Part shown: in pieces, positions 25,261 through 33,601 of the stretch | Layout of the letters: each line of letters begins with the position of its first letter | How positions within the stretch are numbered: the first letter of the stretch is position 1 | DNA from: Methanotrichaceae archaeon | Lineage (GTDB): Archaea; Halobacteriota; Methanosarcinia; Methanotrichales; Methanotrichaceae | DNA length: 64,000 nucleotides | NCBI GenBank assembly: GCA_013178225.1 | Contig: JABLXE010000012.1 | Coordinates: 1 to 64,000, forward strand | Direction of reading: 5' to 3' | Translations under genes and position numbers: made by a program | Notes under the pieces: model-generated | What the model was told of the DNA's origin: nothing | Seen by the model: only the letters and a program-made list of their open reading frames with translations | The model's database searches: none

Positions 25261-26541
25261 CTAGAGCTCTTCTTCCTCATCCCGGAAGATGGTCTGCTCT
25301 CTTCCCGGCCCCACTGAGACCGCTGAAATGTCCACTCCCAGCAGGTCTTCCAGCCGCTCCACGTAATCGCGGGCCTTCTGGGGCAGATCTTCGTAGATCT
25401 CGGCGGTCGTGATGTCCTCGGTCCAGCTGGGCATCGATTCATAGATGGGCTTGCATTTGGCCAGCTGGACCGTGCTCTCCGGAGGATAGCCGATCTTCTC
25501 TCCATCCAGATCGTATCCCACGCAGATCTTGATCTCTTCCAGACCGGACAGCACATCGAGTTTGGTCAGGGCCAGCTCGGTGTAGCCGTTCAGATAAATG
25601 GACTTGAGACCCAGGACGGCATCGAACCACCCGCATCTTCTGGGCCGTCCGGTGGTGGTGCCGAACTCCGCGCCCCTCTCCCTCATGCTTTCGCCTATCT
25701 CGTCCTTCAGCTCTGTTGGCATGGGACCCTCGCCCACCCTGGTGATGTAGGCTTTAATCACGCCCACCACGTTGTCCACCATGACCGGACCTACTCCCAG
25801 GTTGGCGCAGGCGCTTCCGGCGGTAGTGAAGCTTGAGGTCACGAACTTCTGAGTGCCGTGGATCACGTCCAGGAACGCCCCCTGTGCTCCCTCGGCCAGA
25901 ACGCTCTGTTCCTCGGAAAGGGCGATGTTGATCTCCCGCGAGACATCGGTAACCCGGTCCTTCAACCGCTTTCCTATCTCCAGATACTCATCGATGAAGG
26001 GGGCATATCGAACCACGGTCGGATCGCCTCCCATGTCCGCAATGGCCTTCTCCTTGGCGGGAGCGATCTCCTCGAGCTTCTTCTCCAGCAGGGTGCGATC
26101 GGTCAGGTCCTCCATCTGCACCTCCTCGCGGGCGAATTTGTCCACATAGGCAAATCCTATGCCCCGGTTGGTGGTTCCGATCTTCTCAGTCCGGGCCTTC
26201 TCCCGCAGAGCGTCCAGCTCGATGTGATAGGGCATAATTATGCTGGTCTTGGCATCGATTCCCAGATCCAGCTTAATGCCTTCTGATTCAAGAGACTGAA
26301 TCTCGCCCCACAATACTCTGGGATTGAGGACCACGCCGGGGCCGACCAGCAGCCTTTTTTCGTAGAGAGCGCCACTTGGCACCAGGTGCAGCTTGTATTT
26401 CTTGCCGCCCACTACCACGGTGTGGCCAGCATTGTCGCCACCCTGGAAACGCACCACCAAATCGTAGTTTTGCGCCAAGAGATCTATTATCTTGCCCTTG
26501 CCTTCATCCCCAAACTGTGCACCGGTGAGTATCGTGAACAT
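25261..26541 (-). CDS. purA: adenylosuccinate synthase
   Basis: The 426-residue enzyme joins IMP and aspartate with GTP to form adenylosuccinate, the first committed step to AMP. It has the N-terminal GTP loop GAQFGDEGKGKIIDLLA, the catalytic-His region FQGGDNAGHTVVV, and TTGRPRRCGWFDAV, LTKLDVLSGLEEIKI and the C-terminal VSVGPGREQTI. Length and motifs are normal. The ATG at 26541 is used because the conserved FTILTGAQ strand begins directly after it. It has no obvious operon partner; the MptN-like gene starts upstream on the same strand and ends 43 bp before it. Confidence 0.96.
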   Translation of the reverse strand: MFTILTGAQFGDEGKGKIIDLLAQNYDLVVRFQGGDNAGHTVVVGGKKYKLHLVPSGALYEKRLLVGPGVVLNPRVLWGEIQSLESEGIKLDLGIDAKTSIIMPYHIELDALREKARTEKIGTTNRGIGFAYVDKFAREEVQMEDLTDRTLLEKKLEEIAPAKEKAIADMGGDPTVVRYAPFIDEYLEIGKRLKDRVTDVSREINIALSEEQSVLAEGAQGAFLDVIHGTQKFVTSSFTTAGSACANLGVGPVMVDNVVGVIKAYITRVGEGPMPTELKDEIGESMRERGAEFGTTTGRPRRCGWFDAVLGLKSIYLNGYTELALTKLDVLSGLEEIKICVGYDLDGEKIGYPPESTVQLAKCKPIYESMPSWTEDITTAEIYEDLPQKARDYVERLEDLLGVDISAVSVGPGREQTIFRDEEEEL

Positions 26542-26584
26542 GGGACAGGGGTGAAGCCGCAACGTAGATAACTATTTTGATCCC

Positions 26585-27451
26585 TCACGACTCCAGGACC
26601 AGGCCGGCGATGGCATCGGTCACATCCAGACCCATGGCGACAAAGAGCCCTCTGCCGGAGGGCGTGCCGTTAACCTCGATCACCTTCAGCCCCTGTGAGG
26701 TCTCCAGCAGGTCCACTCCGCAGTATGAAGCCCTGATTGCCCGGGCCGCCCGGACGGAGAGATCTACCAGCTCGGGCGTGACCTCGCAGGGTGCGGCGGT
26801 CCCACCGCGGGCCAGGTTGCTGATCCACTGGCCGGGCGGAGCTACCCTGTAAATGGCGCCCATCAGCCTTTCCCCCACCACGAAAGCCCTGATATCCCTG
26901 GGCTGAGGAGAGGAGACGAACTCCTGCAGATAGACCAGGCCCTGCCTCTGCATGATCTCCTCCAGCCTCTGGCGGTCCGAGGAGGTGAGAAGCTCGATGT
27001 CCCGGCCCTTGTAGCCGAAGAGGGGCTTTGAGACCGCCCGTCCGTAATTGTCGAGCGCTTGCAGGGCCTCCTCCGGATCGGTAGCGATGGTAGTGTGAGG
27101 TGTGGGAATTCCCGAGCGCGTCAGGGCCAGAGAGGTGGCAAACTTATTGGCTGCCCTGGCAATGGCCGAGGAAGAATTGAAGACCGGCATCCCCAATTCC
27201 TCCAGGGCCTGCAGGGCCTCAAACCTGAAGGCCACGTCGTGGGCCCCTCTCCTTCCCAGGTCCCTGACGATCAGGCCGTCAAGCTCCAGCAGATTTACGC
27301 CATTGCTGGCAAGAGAAAACTTCCGGTCAAGGCAGGCTGAAAGACGGGAAAAATTGAGATAGAAGGTCTTTGCCCCTCTGCGGCGCAAAGCAGACCCAAG
27401 AGATGCAGCGGTCCAGTCATCGGGATCAGAGACCACAATTCCAAAGCGCAT
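26585..27451 (-). CDS. ATP-grasp glutamate ligase, MptN-like (tetrahydrosarcinapterin synthesis)
   Basis: The 288-residue protein is a RimK-like ATP-grasp ligase: KFATSLALTRSGIPTPHTTI, the ATP-binding VSKPLFGYKGRDIELL, RDIRAFVVGERLMGAIYR and the Mg-binding YCGVDLLETSQGLKVIEVNG. In methanogens this size and pattern occur in MptN, which adds glutamate to tetrahydromethanopterin to give tetrahydrosarcinapterin, and in CofF, which adds an alpha-linked glutamate to F420. MptN is preferred from overall resemblance, not from a diagnostic residue. No cofactor-synthesis gene adjoins. It lies just upstream of PurA on the same strand (43 nt gap), so they may be co-transcribed. Confidence 0.7.
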   Translation of the reverse strand: MRFGIVVSDPDDWTAASLGSALRRRGAKTFYLNFSRLSACLDRKFSLASNGVNLLELDGLIVRDLGRRGAHDVAFRFEALQALEELGMPVFNSSSAIARAANKFATSLALTRSGIPTPHTTIATDPEEALQALDNYGRAVSKPLFGYKGRDIELLTSSDRQRLEEIMQRQGLVYLQEFVSSPQPRDIRAFVVGERLMGAIYRVAPPGQWISNLARGGTAAPCEVTPELVDLSVRAARAIRASYCGVDLLETSQGLKVIEVNGTPSGRGLFVAMGLDVTDAIAGLVLES

Positions 27452-27508
27452 AGGCCCGGCAAAGGGCAGACCCTGTATATTTGAGTTTCTCGGCGTGGGG
27501 CCCCCTGG

Positions 27509-27754
27509 TCATCTCTTGATCATTCCGGCTATGATCAGCAGCACAATGGCACCCAGAATGGCAGAGATCCAGCCGCCGATTCCGGCAGTGCCGAACAGCC
27601 AGCCGAAGAGATAGCCGCCGATGAACGAGCCAACTATGCCCACTACGATGTTTCCGATCAGGCCGAATCCGTGCCCTACCCAGACCTTTCCTGCGATCCA
27701 GCCGACAACCGCTCCTATGATCAGCCAGACCAGAAAATCGATTATTCCATCCAT
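27509..27754 (-). CDS. GlsB/YeaQ/YmgE family small membrane protein
   Basis: The 81-residue protein has three hydrophobic segments full of glycine (DFLVWLIIGAVVGWIAGKVW, GLIGNIVVGIVGSFIGGYLF and GGWISAILGAIVLLIIAGMI). This pattern is the GlsB/YeaQ (transglycosylase-associated) family, small stress-linked membrane proteins of unclear mechanism. The length is typical. GAGGG lies 7 nt before the ATG. It is a single gene between the MptN-like gene and a secreted protein gene. Confidence 0.88.
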   Translation of the reverse strand: MDGIIDFLVWLIIGAVVGWIAGKVWVGHGFGLIGNIVVGIVGSFIGGYLFGWLFGTAGIGGWISAILGAIVLLIIAGMIKR

Positions 27755-27975
27755 CTCAAATCCCTCGTAAACGAAATCAGAATCATTCCGCCATTTCCGA
27801 GACTGCAGAAAACTGCTTAATATAAATTGAAAGTCAAAGTATAAATTTTTTTGGTGGCAAAGAGAGCGAGACCAAAACCCTGCTCAACCAGGCCTTCGCC
27901 GCTCAAGTTCCCGGACAGGCCTTCATTTCAGGGCGATCGCTATTTGGCAGGGGGAAACCGACAAGCTCCATCGTC

Positions 27976-28887
27976 TCAAATGCTTGATGCCTCAATATCG
28001 ACTAGATAGGTCCTGGTATCGGCCACAATATTCTCCCACGGCCTGCGGTAAACGAGAGAGATTGTAGTCTTTCCGGGCCTAAGCGGCTTGAAGGCCAGAA
28101 CATAGGTACCGGACGCTCCCAGAGCCGCAGACGATCCCCTTTCGAAATCCTCGGCCTCCAGGCTCAGCAGGTAATAATCGTAATCAGCATACCACTGATA
28201 GCCGGTGGTGGGATTGGCCCGCAGCCGGATGGTGAAGGGTTCATTGACACGGGCGTTGATCTTGTCCATCTTCGTCTCCACTGAGCCCTGCAGGAGATAG
28301 CTATCTGCAGGCTGTATTAGCGGATAGTAATCGGCGATTCCAGGAGCGATGACCAGGGGCTGGTCTCCGATTCCGTCGAGATTCTCGTCCGTCCCCTGGT
28401 AATCCGCCCAGTAGTTTCCCAGCCTGCTGCGCTGGATCCGGCTCTCGAACTGATAGGTTACGGGCTGGGTTGCGTTCCAGAACCCGGCGCTCTTCGGGCA
28501 GACCAGCCAGGACCCGGCAAAATTATTGAGGTAGATCTGGCAGGGGACCGCGACGTTGATCCGGCAGTCCGTTCCTCCCGGCGACGCTTCCGGAGCTTCA
28601 AATTCAAAGCCCCGCAGCGATACGTTACCGGAAGCTATGGTCAGGAATCCGGTGAAAACCGGAAAACCGCCTCCGGTGTCCAGGCCCCTCAGGGCAACTC
28701 CCTGGGAAATGATTGCGTCTTCCGAATAGGTTCCGCTCTCGACTGCGACCTCCTGACCTGGCGGGACGGAGTCCAGAGCCTCCTGAATGCTGTTCTGAGA
28801 AGAGACCAGGACATGTCCCTGCGCAGCAGCTGCAGTTACCGCCGTTGCCACAATCAGATAGAGAAGCAGCCTCTTGTAATCCAGCAT
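27976..28887 (-). CDS. secreted protein: beta-helix fragment plus chagasin-like domain
   Basis: The 303-residue protein has a signal peptide (residues 1-22), an N-terminal NosD/pectate-lyase-like part (NSIQEALDSVPPGQEVAVES, VALRGLDTGGGFPVF) and GNYWADYQGTDENLDGIGD, both also found in the long beta-helix protein at 54242. The C-terminal 95 residues have chagasin (I42 cysteine protease inhibitor) motifs: NPTTGYQWY, GASGTYVLAFKPLRPGKTTI and YRRPWE, matching the NPTTGY, GxxG and RPWE loops. Chagasins block papain-type proteases. The gene thus joins a shortened surface scaffold to an inhibitor; the target is unknown. Confidence 0.78.
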   Translation of the reverse strand: MLDYKRLLLYLIVATAVTAAAAQGHVLVSSQNSIQEALDSVPPGQEVAVESGTYSEDAIISQGVALRGLDTGGGFPVFTGFLTIASGNVSLRGFEFEAPEASPGGTDCRINVAVPCQIYLNNFAGSWLVCPKSAGFWNATQPVTYQFESRIQRSRLGNYWADYQGTDENLDGIGDQPLVIAPGIADYYPLIQPADSYLLQGSVETKMDKINARVNEPFTIRLRANPTTGYQWYADYDYYLLSLEAEDFERGSSAALGASGTYVLAFKPLRPGKTTISLVYRRPWENIVADTRTYLVDIEASSI

Positions 28888-28958
28888 GGCTCAGATTCAT
28901 TTAAGGCATCCGTGATATTAAGAGCTTCTCTAAAAACCGGGGAGAAAAGGTGAGAATC

Positions 28959-29903
28959 ATGGCAGAGTGCGGCGGAAAGAGCGAACGTGAACTCATTTTG
29001 CGGATCATGGAGATCCTGGGCGGGGTGGAGAACGACGATTGCGCGAGCCTGGACCTGGGAGACCGCTATCTGGTGGTCAGCACAGATATGCTGCACCGCG
29101 AATCGGATTTTCCGGACATCATGAACCCCTGGCAGATGGGATGGATGAGCGTGGCCGTGAACCTCTCGGATGTTGCAGCCATGGGCGCTGAGCCTGCCGG
29201 AGTGCTGGTGGCCGCAGGGCTGTCCGCTGAGGCCGACCTCTATTTCATCGACGAGCTCTTCTCGGGATTCTCGGACTGCGCCAGCTACTACGGAACCAGG
29301 ATTTTGGGCGGAGATCTGGACTCGCACCAGGAGCTGACCATCACCGGCTGCTCGCTGGGCTTTGTGGAGAAGGACCTGATACTCAGGCGGCGGGGGGCAA
29401 GGCCTGGAGACCTGCTCTGCACCACGGGCACCCTGGGCGGGGCGGGAGGCGGCCTGTGGGCCTGGAAAGAAGGATATTCGGATTCGGAATTAATAACCAG
29501 GCTGCTGGAGCCTGAGCCCCGGATGGCGGAAGGAAGGGCCCTGGCCAAGTCAGGGGCGGTGACAGCCATGATGGACAACAGCGACGGCCTGGCCCTCTCG
29601 CTCTCCGATCTGGCCGGCGTAAACCGGGCCGGATTTTTGGTTCGGGAGGAGACCATTCCTCTGGCAGCGGGGCTCGTAGAGATGGTTGGCCGGGAAAAGG
29701 CAGTGGAGATGGCTCTGTCCGCTGGCGGCGACTTCGAGCTGATCTTTACCGTAGATCCGGAAAAGCTCGCCAGAGCAGAGGCGGCCTGCGATCTGACGGT
29801 GATAGGAGAGGTGGTCCAAGAAGGAATCTGGATGGAGGCTCAAGGGATGAGAAATCAAATTTTGCCCAGAGGATTCGAGCACCGGATTGGAGGCTGCCGC
29901 TAA
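28959..29903 (+). CDS. thiL: thiamine-monophosphate kinase
   Basis: The 314-residue protein is in the PurM/ThiL ATP-binding family. It shows the ThiL order: NDDCASLDLGDRYLVVSTDM, the signature GWMSVAVNLSDVAAMGAEPA, LGGDLDSHQELTITGCSLGF and SNSDGLALSLS-like MMDNSDGLALSLSDLAGV, then AGGDFELIFTV. ThiL phosphorylates thiamine monophosphate to the diphosphate coenzyme. The common HF-motif after the first strand is replaced by HRESDF. The ATG at 28959 follows AGGTGA by 5 nt; the GTG at 28950 is the alternative. Methanogen paralogs of this family (marker proteins, HypE-like) look different at these motifs. Confidence 0.87.
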   Translation: MAECGGKSERELILRIMEILGGVENDDCASLDLGDRYLVVSTDMLHRESDFPDIMNPWQMGWMSVAVNLSDVAAMGAEPAGVLVAAGLSAEADLYFIDELFSGFSDCASYYGTRILGGDLDSHQELTITGCSLGFVEKDLILRRRGARPGDLLCTTGTLGGAGGGLWAWKEGYSDSELITRLLEPEPRMAEGRALAKSGAVTAMMDNSDGLALSLSDLAGVNRAGFLVREETIPLAAGLVEMVGREKAVEMALSAGGDFELIFTVDPEKLARAEAACDLTVIGEVVQEGIWMEAQGMRNQILPRGFEHRIGGCR

Positions 29904-29969
29904 CAATTCGGATGCATATGGTGAACAGGCCTCAATTCCGGCTGAGGACTCCGCCTCATGCGCTCAGCT

Positions 29970-30098
29970 CTAGCTAACGGGCAGCAGGATTGACGGAAGC
30001 ACCCACATGGCGTACAACACCGCCACCACCACGAGCACTTCGATGGCATAGGTCCCGATCGTGAACGGGTCCATTTTGCTCTCTTCGTTCGAGGTCAT
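29970..30098 (-). CDS. small single-span membrane protein, 42 residues
   Basis: A 42-codon ORF encodes MTSNEESKMDPFTIGTYAIE followed by VLVVVAVLYAMWVLPSILLP and VS. GGGAGA lies 5 nt before the ATG and an AT-rich block (30145-30172) upstream can act as promoter. The polar N-terminus and one hydrophobic span fit a small membrane protein, perhaps a subunit or regulator of a larger complex. I recognise no family. It is convergent with the ThiL gene and not overlapped by any other plausible gene, which supports it. Confidence 0.6.
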   Translation of the reverse strand: MTSNEESKMDPFTIGTYAIEVLVVVAVLYAMWVLPSILLPVS

Positions 30099-30290
30099 GA
30101 TCTTCTCCCGGGACGTCAAATACACTGACGCAACCCCACACTGATTATTGGATCTTAAATTATTTAAAATCTTTCAGGCCGAAATGCAGTTAACAAAAGG
30201 CGTAAGAAATCGAAAATCCCCGTTATTAGGAAGCACAGTCCTGAAAATAAATGGAAGGATTTGCGGCCTCACATAAGACCTAAAAAAATC

Positions 30291-30728
30291 CTAGAAATCT
30301 CCCAGTGCCGGCCCCCAGGAGTAGTACAGCTCAGCCGGCACTCCATTTATGAGCCCGTATTCATCGGCAGTGGGCAGCCCCAATTGGGTTCGATTCCAGC
30401 TGGCATCAATCTCGTGAACGGGTTTGTAGGTCTTGCTGATGAAGTAGGGATTGGCAGTAGATGCAGCAGAGGTCTGGGCCACGGCTTGCGGGCTGATCTG
30501 GTTCAGCATCAAGGACTCGTTCTTTCCGAATATGCTCTCAATCCAGGCGTTGTAGCCCGCAACCGCCTGGTTGAACTCTGCCGGACTGCCCGCTACAGCC
30601 TGGTCGTACATCCGGGCCATTGACCAGCCCCGGTTGAGGCCGTCAAGCACCCCCCTCTGGTAGTCGGATAGAGCTGACGATGGAACTATGAAGGCCATCA
30701 TAATCAACAAAACTAGCATCTTCTTCAT
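30291..30728 (-). CDS. secreted protein of unknown function, paralog of the one at 48103
   Basis: The 145-residue protein has a signal peptide (MKKMLVLLIMMAFIVPSSA) and then LSDYQRGVLDGLNRGWSMAR, FNQAVAGYNAWIESIFGKNE and SLMLNQ. The same spacing and related residues occur in the protein at 48103 (MSDYEKGVANGIKIGFFMGE, FNGFLDQFYQFLSDSF). Both end with a segment placing a Tyr/Gly/Pro motif near the C-terminus. I name no function. The ATG at 30728 starts a standard signal peptide; GGAGG lies about 10 nt upstream. An in-frame ATG at 30749 is less likely. Confidence 0.65.
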   Translation of the reverse strand: MKKMLVLLIMMAFIVPSSALSDYQRGVLDGLNRGWSMARMYDQAVAGSPAEFNQAVAGYNAWIESIFGKNESLMLNQISPQAVAQTSAASTANPYFISKTYKPVHEIDASWNRTQLGLPTADEYGLINGVPAELYYSWGPALGDF

Positions 30729-30816
30729 TTCGGCCAATCCTCCGATCAACTATAGCGACCATTATAGAGACTGCCATCTCAAAAGGATTTGGGTGAAACT
30801 CCAGTAGATTCCGATC

Positions 30817-31053
30817 CTACTGCCTCGGGGTCTCGTCCTCAGGCGCACTACCGACCTTGACGCAGTCATAGACGTCATCAGAACCGGCTGAGCCTGGCTG
30901 GCCACCCTTTTTCGCAAGCTTGCATTGATAAAGCGGCGTGGACTTATCCTGTTCCTGCCTGTGCTGAGCAATCCGGTCCCTGATGCGCGGAAGGAGAAGC
31001 ACGATCAGGATCAGGGCGACGACTACGACCCCCGCAATTAACAGGCTCGCCAT
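30817..31053 (-). CDS. small membrane-anchored protein with two cysteines
   Basis: The 78-residue protein has one N-terminal membrane helix (LLIAGVVVVALILIVLLLPR), a basic stretch (RDRIAQHRQEQDK) and a short tail with YQCKLAKKGG and DDVYDCVKVG. Charge distribution predicts the tail in the cytoplasm. The two cysteines about 24 residues apart could bind metal or form a disulfide. Its ribosome binding site GGAGG is partly inside a small hairpin (31064-31078). No family is recognised. It sits downstream of MoaA on the same strand with an 85-nt gap. Confidence 0.6.
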   Translation of the reverse strand: MASLLIAGVVVVALILIVLLLPRIRDRIAQHRQEQDKSTPLYQCKLAKKGGQPGSAGSDDVYDCVKVGSAPEDETPRQ

Positions 31054-31063
31054 GTATCAAGTC

Positions 31064-31078
31064 CTCCAATTTTTGGAG
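31064..31078 (-). promoter_or_regulatory. hairpin overlapping a ribosome binding site
   Basis: In the mRNA of the small membrane protein gene, CUCCAA and UUGGAG can pair around AAA. The GGAG of the ribosome binding site is in the 3' arm, 10 nt before the start codon, so folding could limit translation. Confidence 0.4.
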
Positions 31079-31138
31079 TTATAAACTCTCTGATCAACCA
31101 CTCCAATCGTCCTTTCCGGCGGGGTTTGAAAGCAATCT

Positions 31139-32026
31139 TCATTTCATAAAATAGGGCTTGCGTCTGGCGTTAGCCTCCCGGAGCAGTGCCTTGATCTGTT
31201 CGCTGTCGAGAGTATTGACCGGCACCAGATTGTCGCATCTCAGGAGGCAGGGCTTGATCTGGCCGTCAGAGGTCACCCGCAAACGGGTGCAGTTGGCGCA
31301 GAACTCCGTGTTGTCCATGGGACGGACCACCTCTACCTCCGCACCATCCAGGAAGTACTTCCGACGGCGGTGAAGCTCACGAGTGCGCACGCGAATAGCC
31401 TGCTCTTGCAGAGATTTCTCGATCCTCTCGATGTCTCCGGACATATTGTGGTCCTTTAGATCCAGCAGCTCGATCAGCTGCAGGATCAGCCCCTTTTGGC
31501 GCGAGAACTCGATTAGATCCGGTATCTCACGCTCGTTTTCCCGCAACACCACCACGTTGAGCTTGATGGGCTCAAGCCCCGCTTCCTGGGCGGCAGCGAT
31601 TCCGTCGATCACCCTCTGCAGGTCGCCTCTCCTGCAACCGGTGATGTTCCGGTAGACCTCAGGCTTCAGCGAGTCGAGGCTCACGTTCACCCGCTCCAAT
31701 CCGGCCTCAGCAAGAGCTATGGCTCGACCAGCTAAAAGCGTGCCGTTGGTGGTAAGGGAGATATTCAGGCCTTCAGGCATTCTAGCTATCAGGTCTTCGA
31801 GATCCGTCCTCATCAGTGGCTCTCCACCTGTAAGCTTCAGAGTTCGCATGCCCAGCTCAGCCGCGGCTCTGGCGATGGCCACGGCCGTCTCAGCCGAGAT
31901 CTCGCCCTGAGAGACGAGATCGCCCTCGTGATGGCAATAGATGCAGTTCAGATTGCAGCGTGGGGTCAGGGCCATGCGGAGGCCGGTCAGCTTGCGACCG
32001 TAGGCATCTACCAGAGTCTCAGGCAT
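31139..32026 (-). CDS. moaA: GTP 3',8-cyclase MoaA (molybdopterin/tungstopterin synthesis)
   Basis: The 295-residue radical SAM enzyme starts the synthesis of the molybdenum/tungsten cofactor by rearranging GTP. The N-terminal cluster motif is CNLNCIYC, followed by KLTGGEPLMRTDLEDL, ISLTTNGTLL and NVSLDSLKPEVYRNITGC. The C-terminal second cluster motif FCANCTRLRVTSDGQIKPCL (C-x2-C-x13-C) is also present. The bacterial GG tail is absent, as in many archaeal forms. Methanogens need the cofactor for formylmethanofuran dehydrogenase. The ATG at 32026 is preferred over an adjoining TTG. Confidence 0.93.
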   Translation of the reverse strand: MPETLVDAYGRKLTGLRMALTPRCNLNCIYCHHEGDLVSQGEISAETAVAIARAAAELGMRTLKLTGGEPLMRTDLEDLIARMPEGLNISLTTNGTLLAGRAIALAEAGLERVNVSLDSLKPEVYRNITGCRRGDLQRVIDGIAAAQEAGLEPIKLNVVVLRENEREIPDLIEFSRQKGLILQLIELLDLKDHNMSGDIERIEKSLQEQAIRVRTRELHRRRKYFLDGAEVEVVRPMDNTEFCANCTRLRVTSDGQIKPCLLRCDNLVPVNTLDSEQIKALLREANARRKPYFMK

Positions 32027-32260
32027 CAATTGGGCAGCTTGCTACCCGCTAGTATTAGTAGTCTATCTCAATGGCGCAAACCCTCGCTATCCCCCGGGAG
32101 CCCACGTTCAGAAGCCCGCGGCTCTGGACAAATCAGGCCGCATCAAGAAAAGAGAGCATGGCTTCCCGGAGCCAGGCCGCGAAACAGGTCAGGAACCCAT
32201 GCAAAAACTGTCCTGATTGTTAGCACTTCAGGAACAGAAACGCCCAAAGTCTCCAGGATC

Positions 32261-32734
32261 CTAGTAGGTCCAGCCGTAGGACGCCCAGGCTGACTCTACT
32301 ACATAATGCTTGTATTGCTCTACGGGCTGTCCATCCCAGGTGATCAGGCCTTTTCTGACCAGCTCTCTGTAAACTGCAGGCGGCGGAGTCATTATGTTGC
32401 CGATAGGCACACCTCGGTAATACGCCTCCACAACCGGCCTTCCGAGTATGTCCCTTCCCAGCACATCGAACTGAAGCTCATCGCCCTCGAAGCTCTGCAG
32501 CCCCTCCTCAGGTCTGGACAGCAGGACTTGCACCACGCCCATCAGGTTGTACTCATTCGGCTCTGTAATGTTTATCCATAAGCTGTTCTCGCCATCCGTC
32601 TTGACGACGGTTCCTGTCAGGTCATTTGGCAGGGCAGAGGCCAAAGAAGTCAAGAGCAGGAGCGAAATTATCATGGTTTTCAATTTCAATCCCCATGTAG
32701 GATAGCTAGATCGCTCAATCTTAAACTTTTTCAT
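32261..32734 (-). CDS. secreted protein of unknown function
   Basis: The 157-residue (or shorter) protein has a hydrophobic signal segment (MIISLLLLTSLASA) and then LPNDLTGTVVKTDGENSLWI, the strand pattern of a small OB-like or beta protein, and a conserved-looking FDVLGRDILGRPVVEAYYRG. The C-terminus reads HYVVESAWASYGWTY. No family is recognised. The start is uncertain: the ATG at 32734 gives a long N-region, whereas a TTG near 32680 with GGGGA upstream would give a normal signal peptide. No neighbour suggests a role. Confidence 0.6.
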   Translation of the reverse strand: MKKFKIERSSYPTWGLKLKTMIISLLLLTSLASALPNDLTGTVVKTDGENSLWINITEPNEYNLMGVVQVLLSRPEEGLQSFEGDELQFDVLGRDILGRPVVEAYYRGVPIGNIMTPPPAVYRELVRKGLITWDGQPVEQYKHYVVESAWASYGWTY

Positions 32735-33087
32735 TTTAGCCTGTCCGAGGAACCTTCTGCCAACCGGACGCAATCGTTCATGTCCCAGAAAGGCAAAGCG
32801 GTCCGGCCGTGGAAGCGAGAGCCAGAAACCCGGCACCACTCTTCTTGCGCAGACCAGTTTCCCGCGGCCCGACTCAGGGGATGCTCAACTGATCCAAGGC
32901 CTATCCCGGGCCCCTCGCCCCCCGTCCCTTCGCCCGGCTGCCCTCCCGGCATCGCGGCAAGATATTGTTTTTGCATCTACACATGGCCCGGGCGAGGGAG
33001 GAAAAGGGAAGGAGAATTCCGACCGTCTGCCCAAGTAGCCGGGTGGAAACTGCCCTGGGCCGGGATGAATGATGAGGCCGCAAAAAA
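32735..33087. other. 353-base GC-rich intergenic region
   Basis: Apart from a 9-bp inverted repeat (CCCTCGCCC at 32912-32920 and GGGCGAGGG at 32990-32998) I see no gene, promoter or RNA that I can name. Several reading frames are open only because of the high GC content. Confidence 0.45.
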
Positions 33088-33489
33088 TCAGTATTCTATC
33101 TCGCCCAGGCTGCGCTTCAGGTAATTGAGAAGGGTCATGGATATGATCATGCAGATGGCCAGCCCGGACGCCATCTCCTCCCAGCCGGGATTTTTCGCCG
33201 ATAGCGAATAGATAACGCCGCCTGCGATCAGGGTCAGGATCAGGGTAATTATGAGCGAGACCATCGTGGCCCACATAATGGATCCGACCTCGTAGCGCTC
33301 GAAGAATGATGCGGAGAGGACGAATGAGACCGCAGCGACGATCAACACCAGTGGAGTGGACAGCGGCGTGCCCCGGGTGAAGAGATGAATGAGCCCCAGG
33401 GCCAGCACCATCATTATCACCGCCAGGAGGGCCGATGCTAGAAAAGCTTTGAGAATGTAATTCTCCAAATGAATCTGCATCCCTTTCAC
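33088..33489 (-). CDS. four-helix membrane protein of unknown function
   Basis: The 133-residue protein has four hydrophobic helices (LKAFLASALLAVIMMVLALG, PLVLIVAAVSFVLSASFF, MVSLIITLILTLIAGGVIYS and LAICMIISMTLLNYL). Charged residues are confined to short loops, including FERYEVG and KNPGWEE. I do not recognise a family. The start is a GTG at 33489, with an in-frame ATG three codons later (33480); the AAAGGG before the latter is close. The gene is divergent from the symporter at 33602, so the promoter region of about 110 bp is shared. Confidence 0.65.
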   Translation of the reverse strand: MKGMQIHLENYILKAFLASALLAVIMMVLALGLIHLFTRGTPLSTPLVLIVAAVSFVLSASFFERYEVGSIMWATMVSLIITLILTLIAGGVIYSLSAKNPGWEEMASGLAICMIISMTLLNYLKRSLGEIEY

Positions 33490-33601
33490 TCAGAGCTTTA
33501 TAAGGCTATATTGAATATAAAGATTGTGTATAGTTACCCGAAACCCTTATATTATTGTTAACCCCACCGCCGAATTCAGTTTACAATTCGGAGGAGGAAA
33601 A

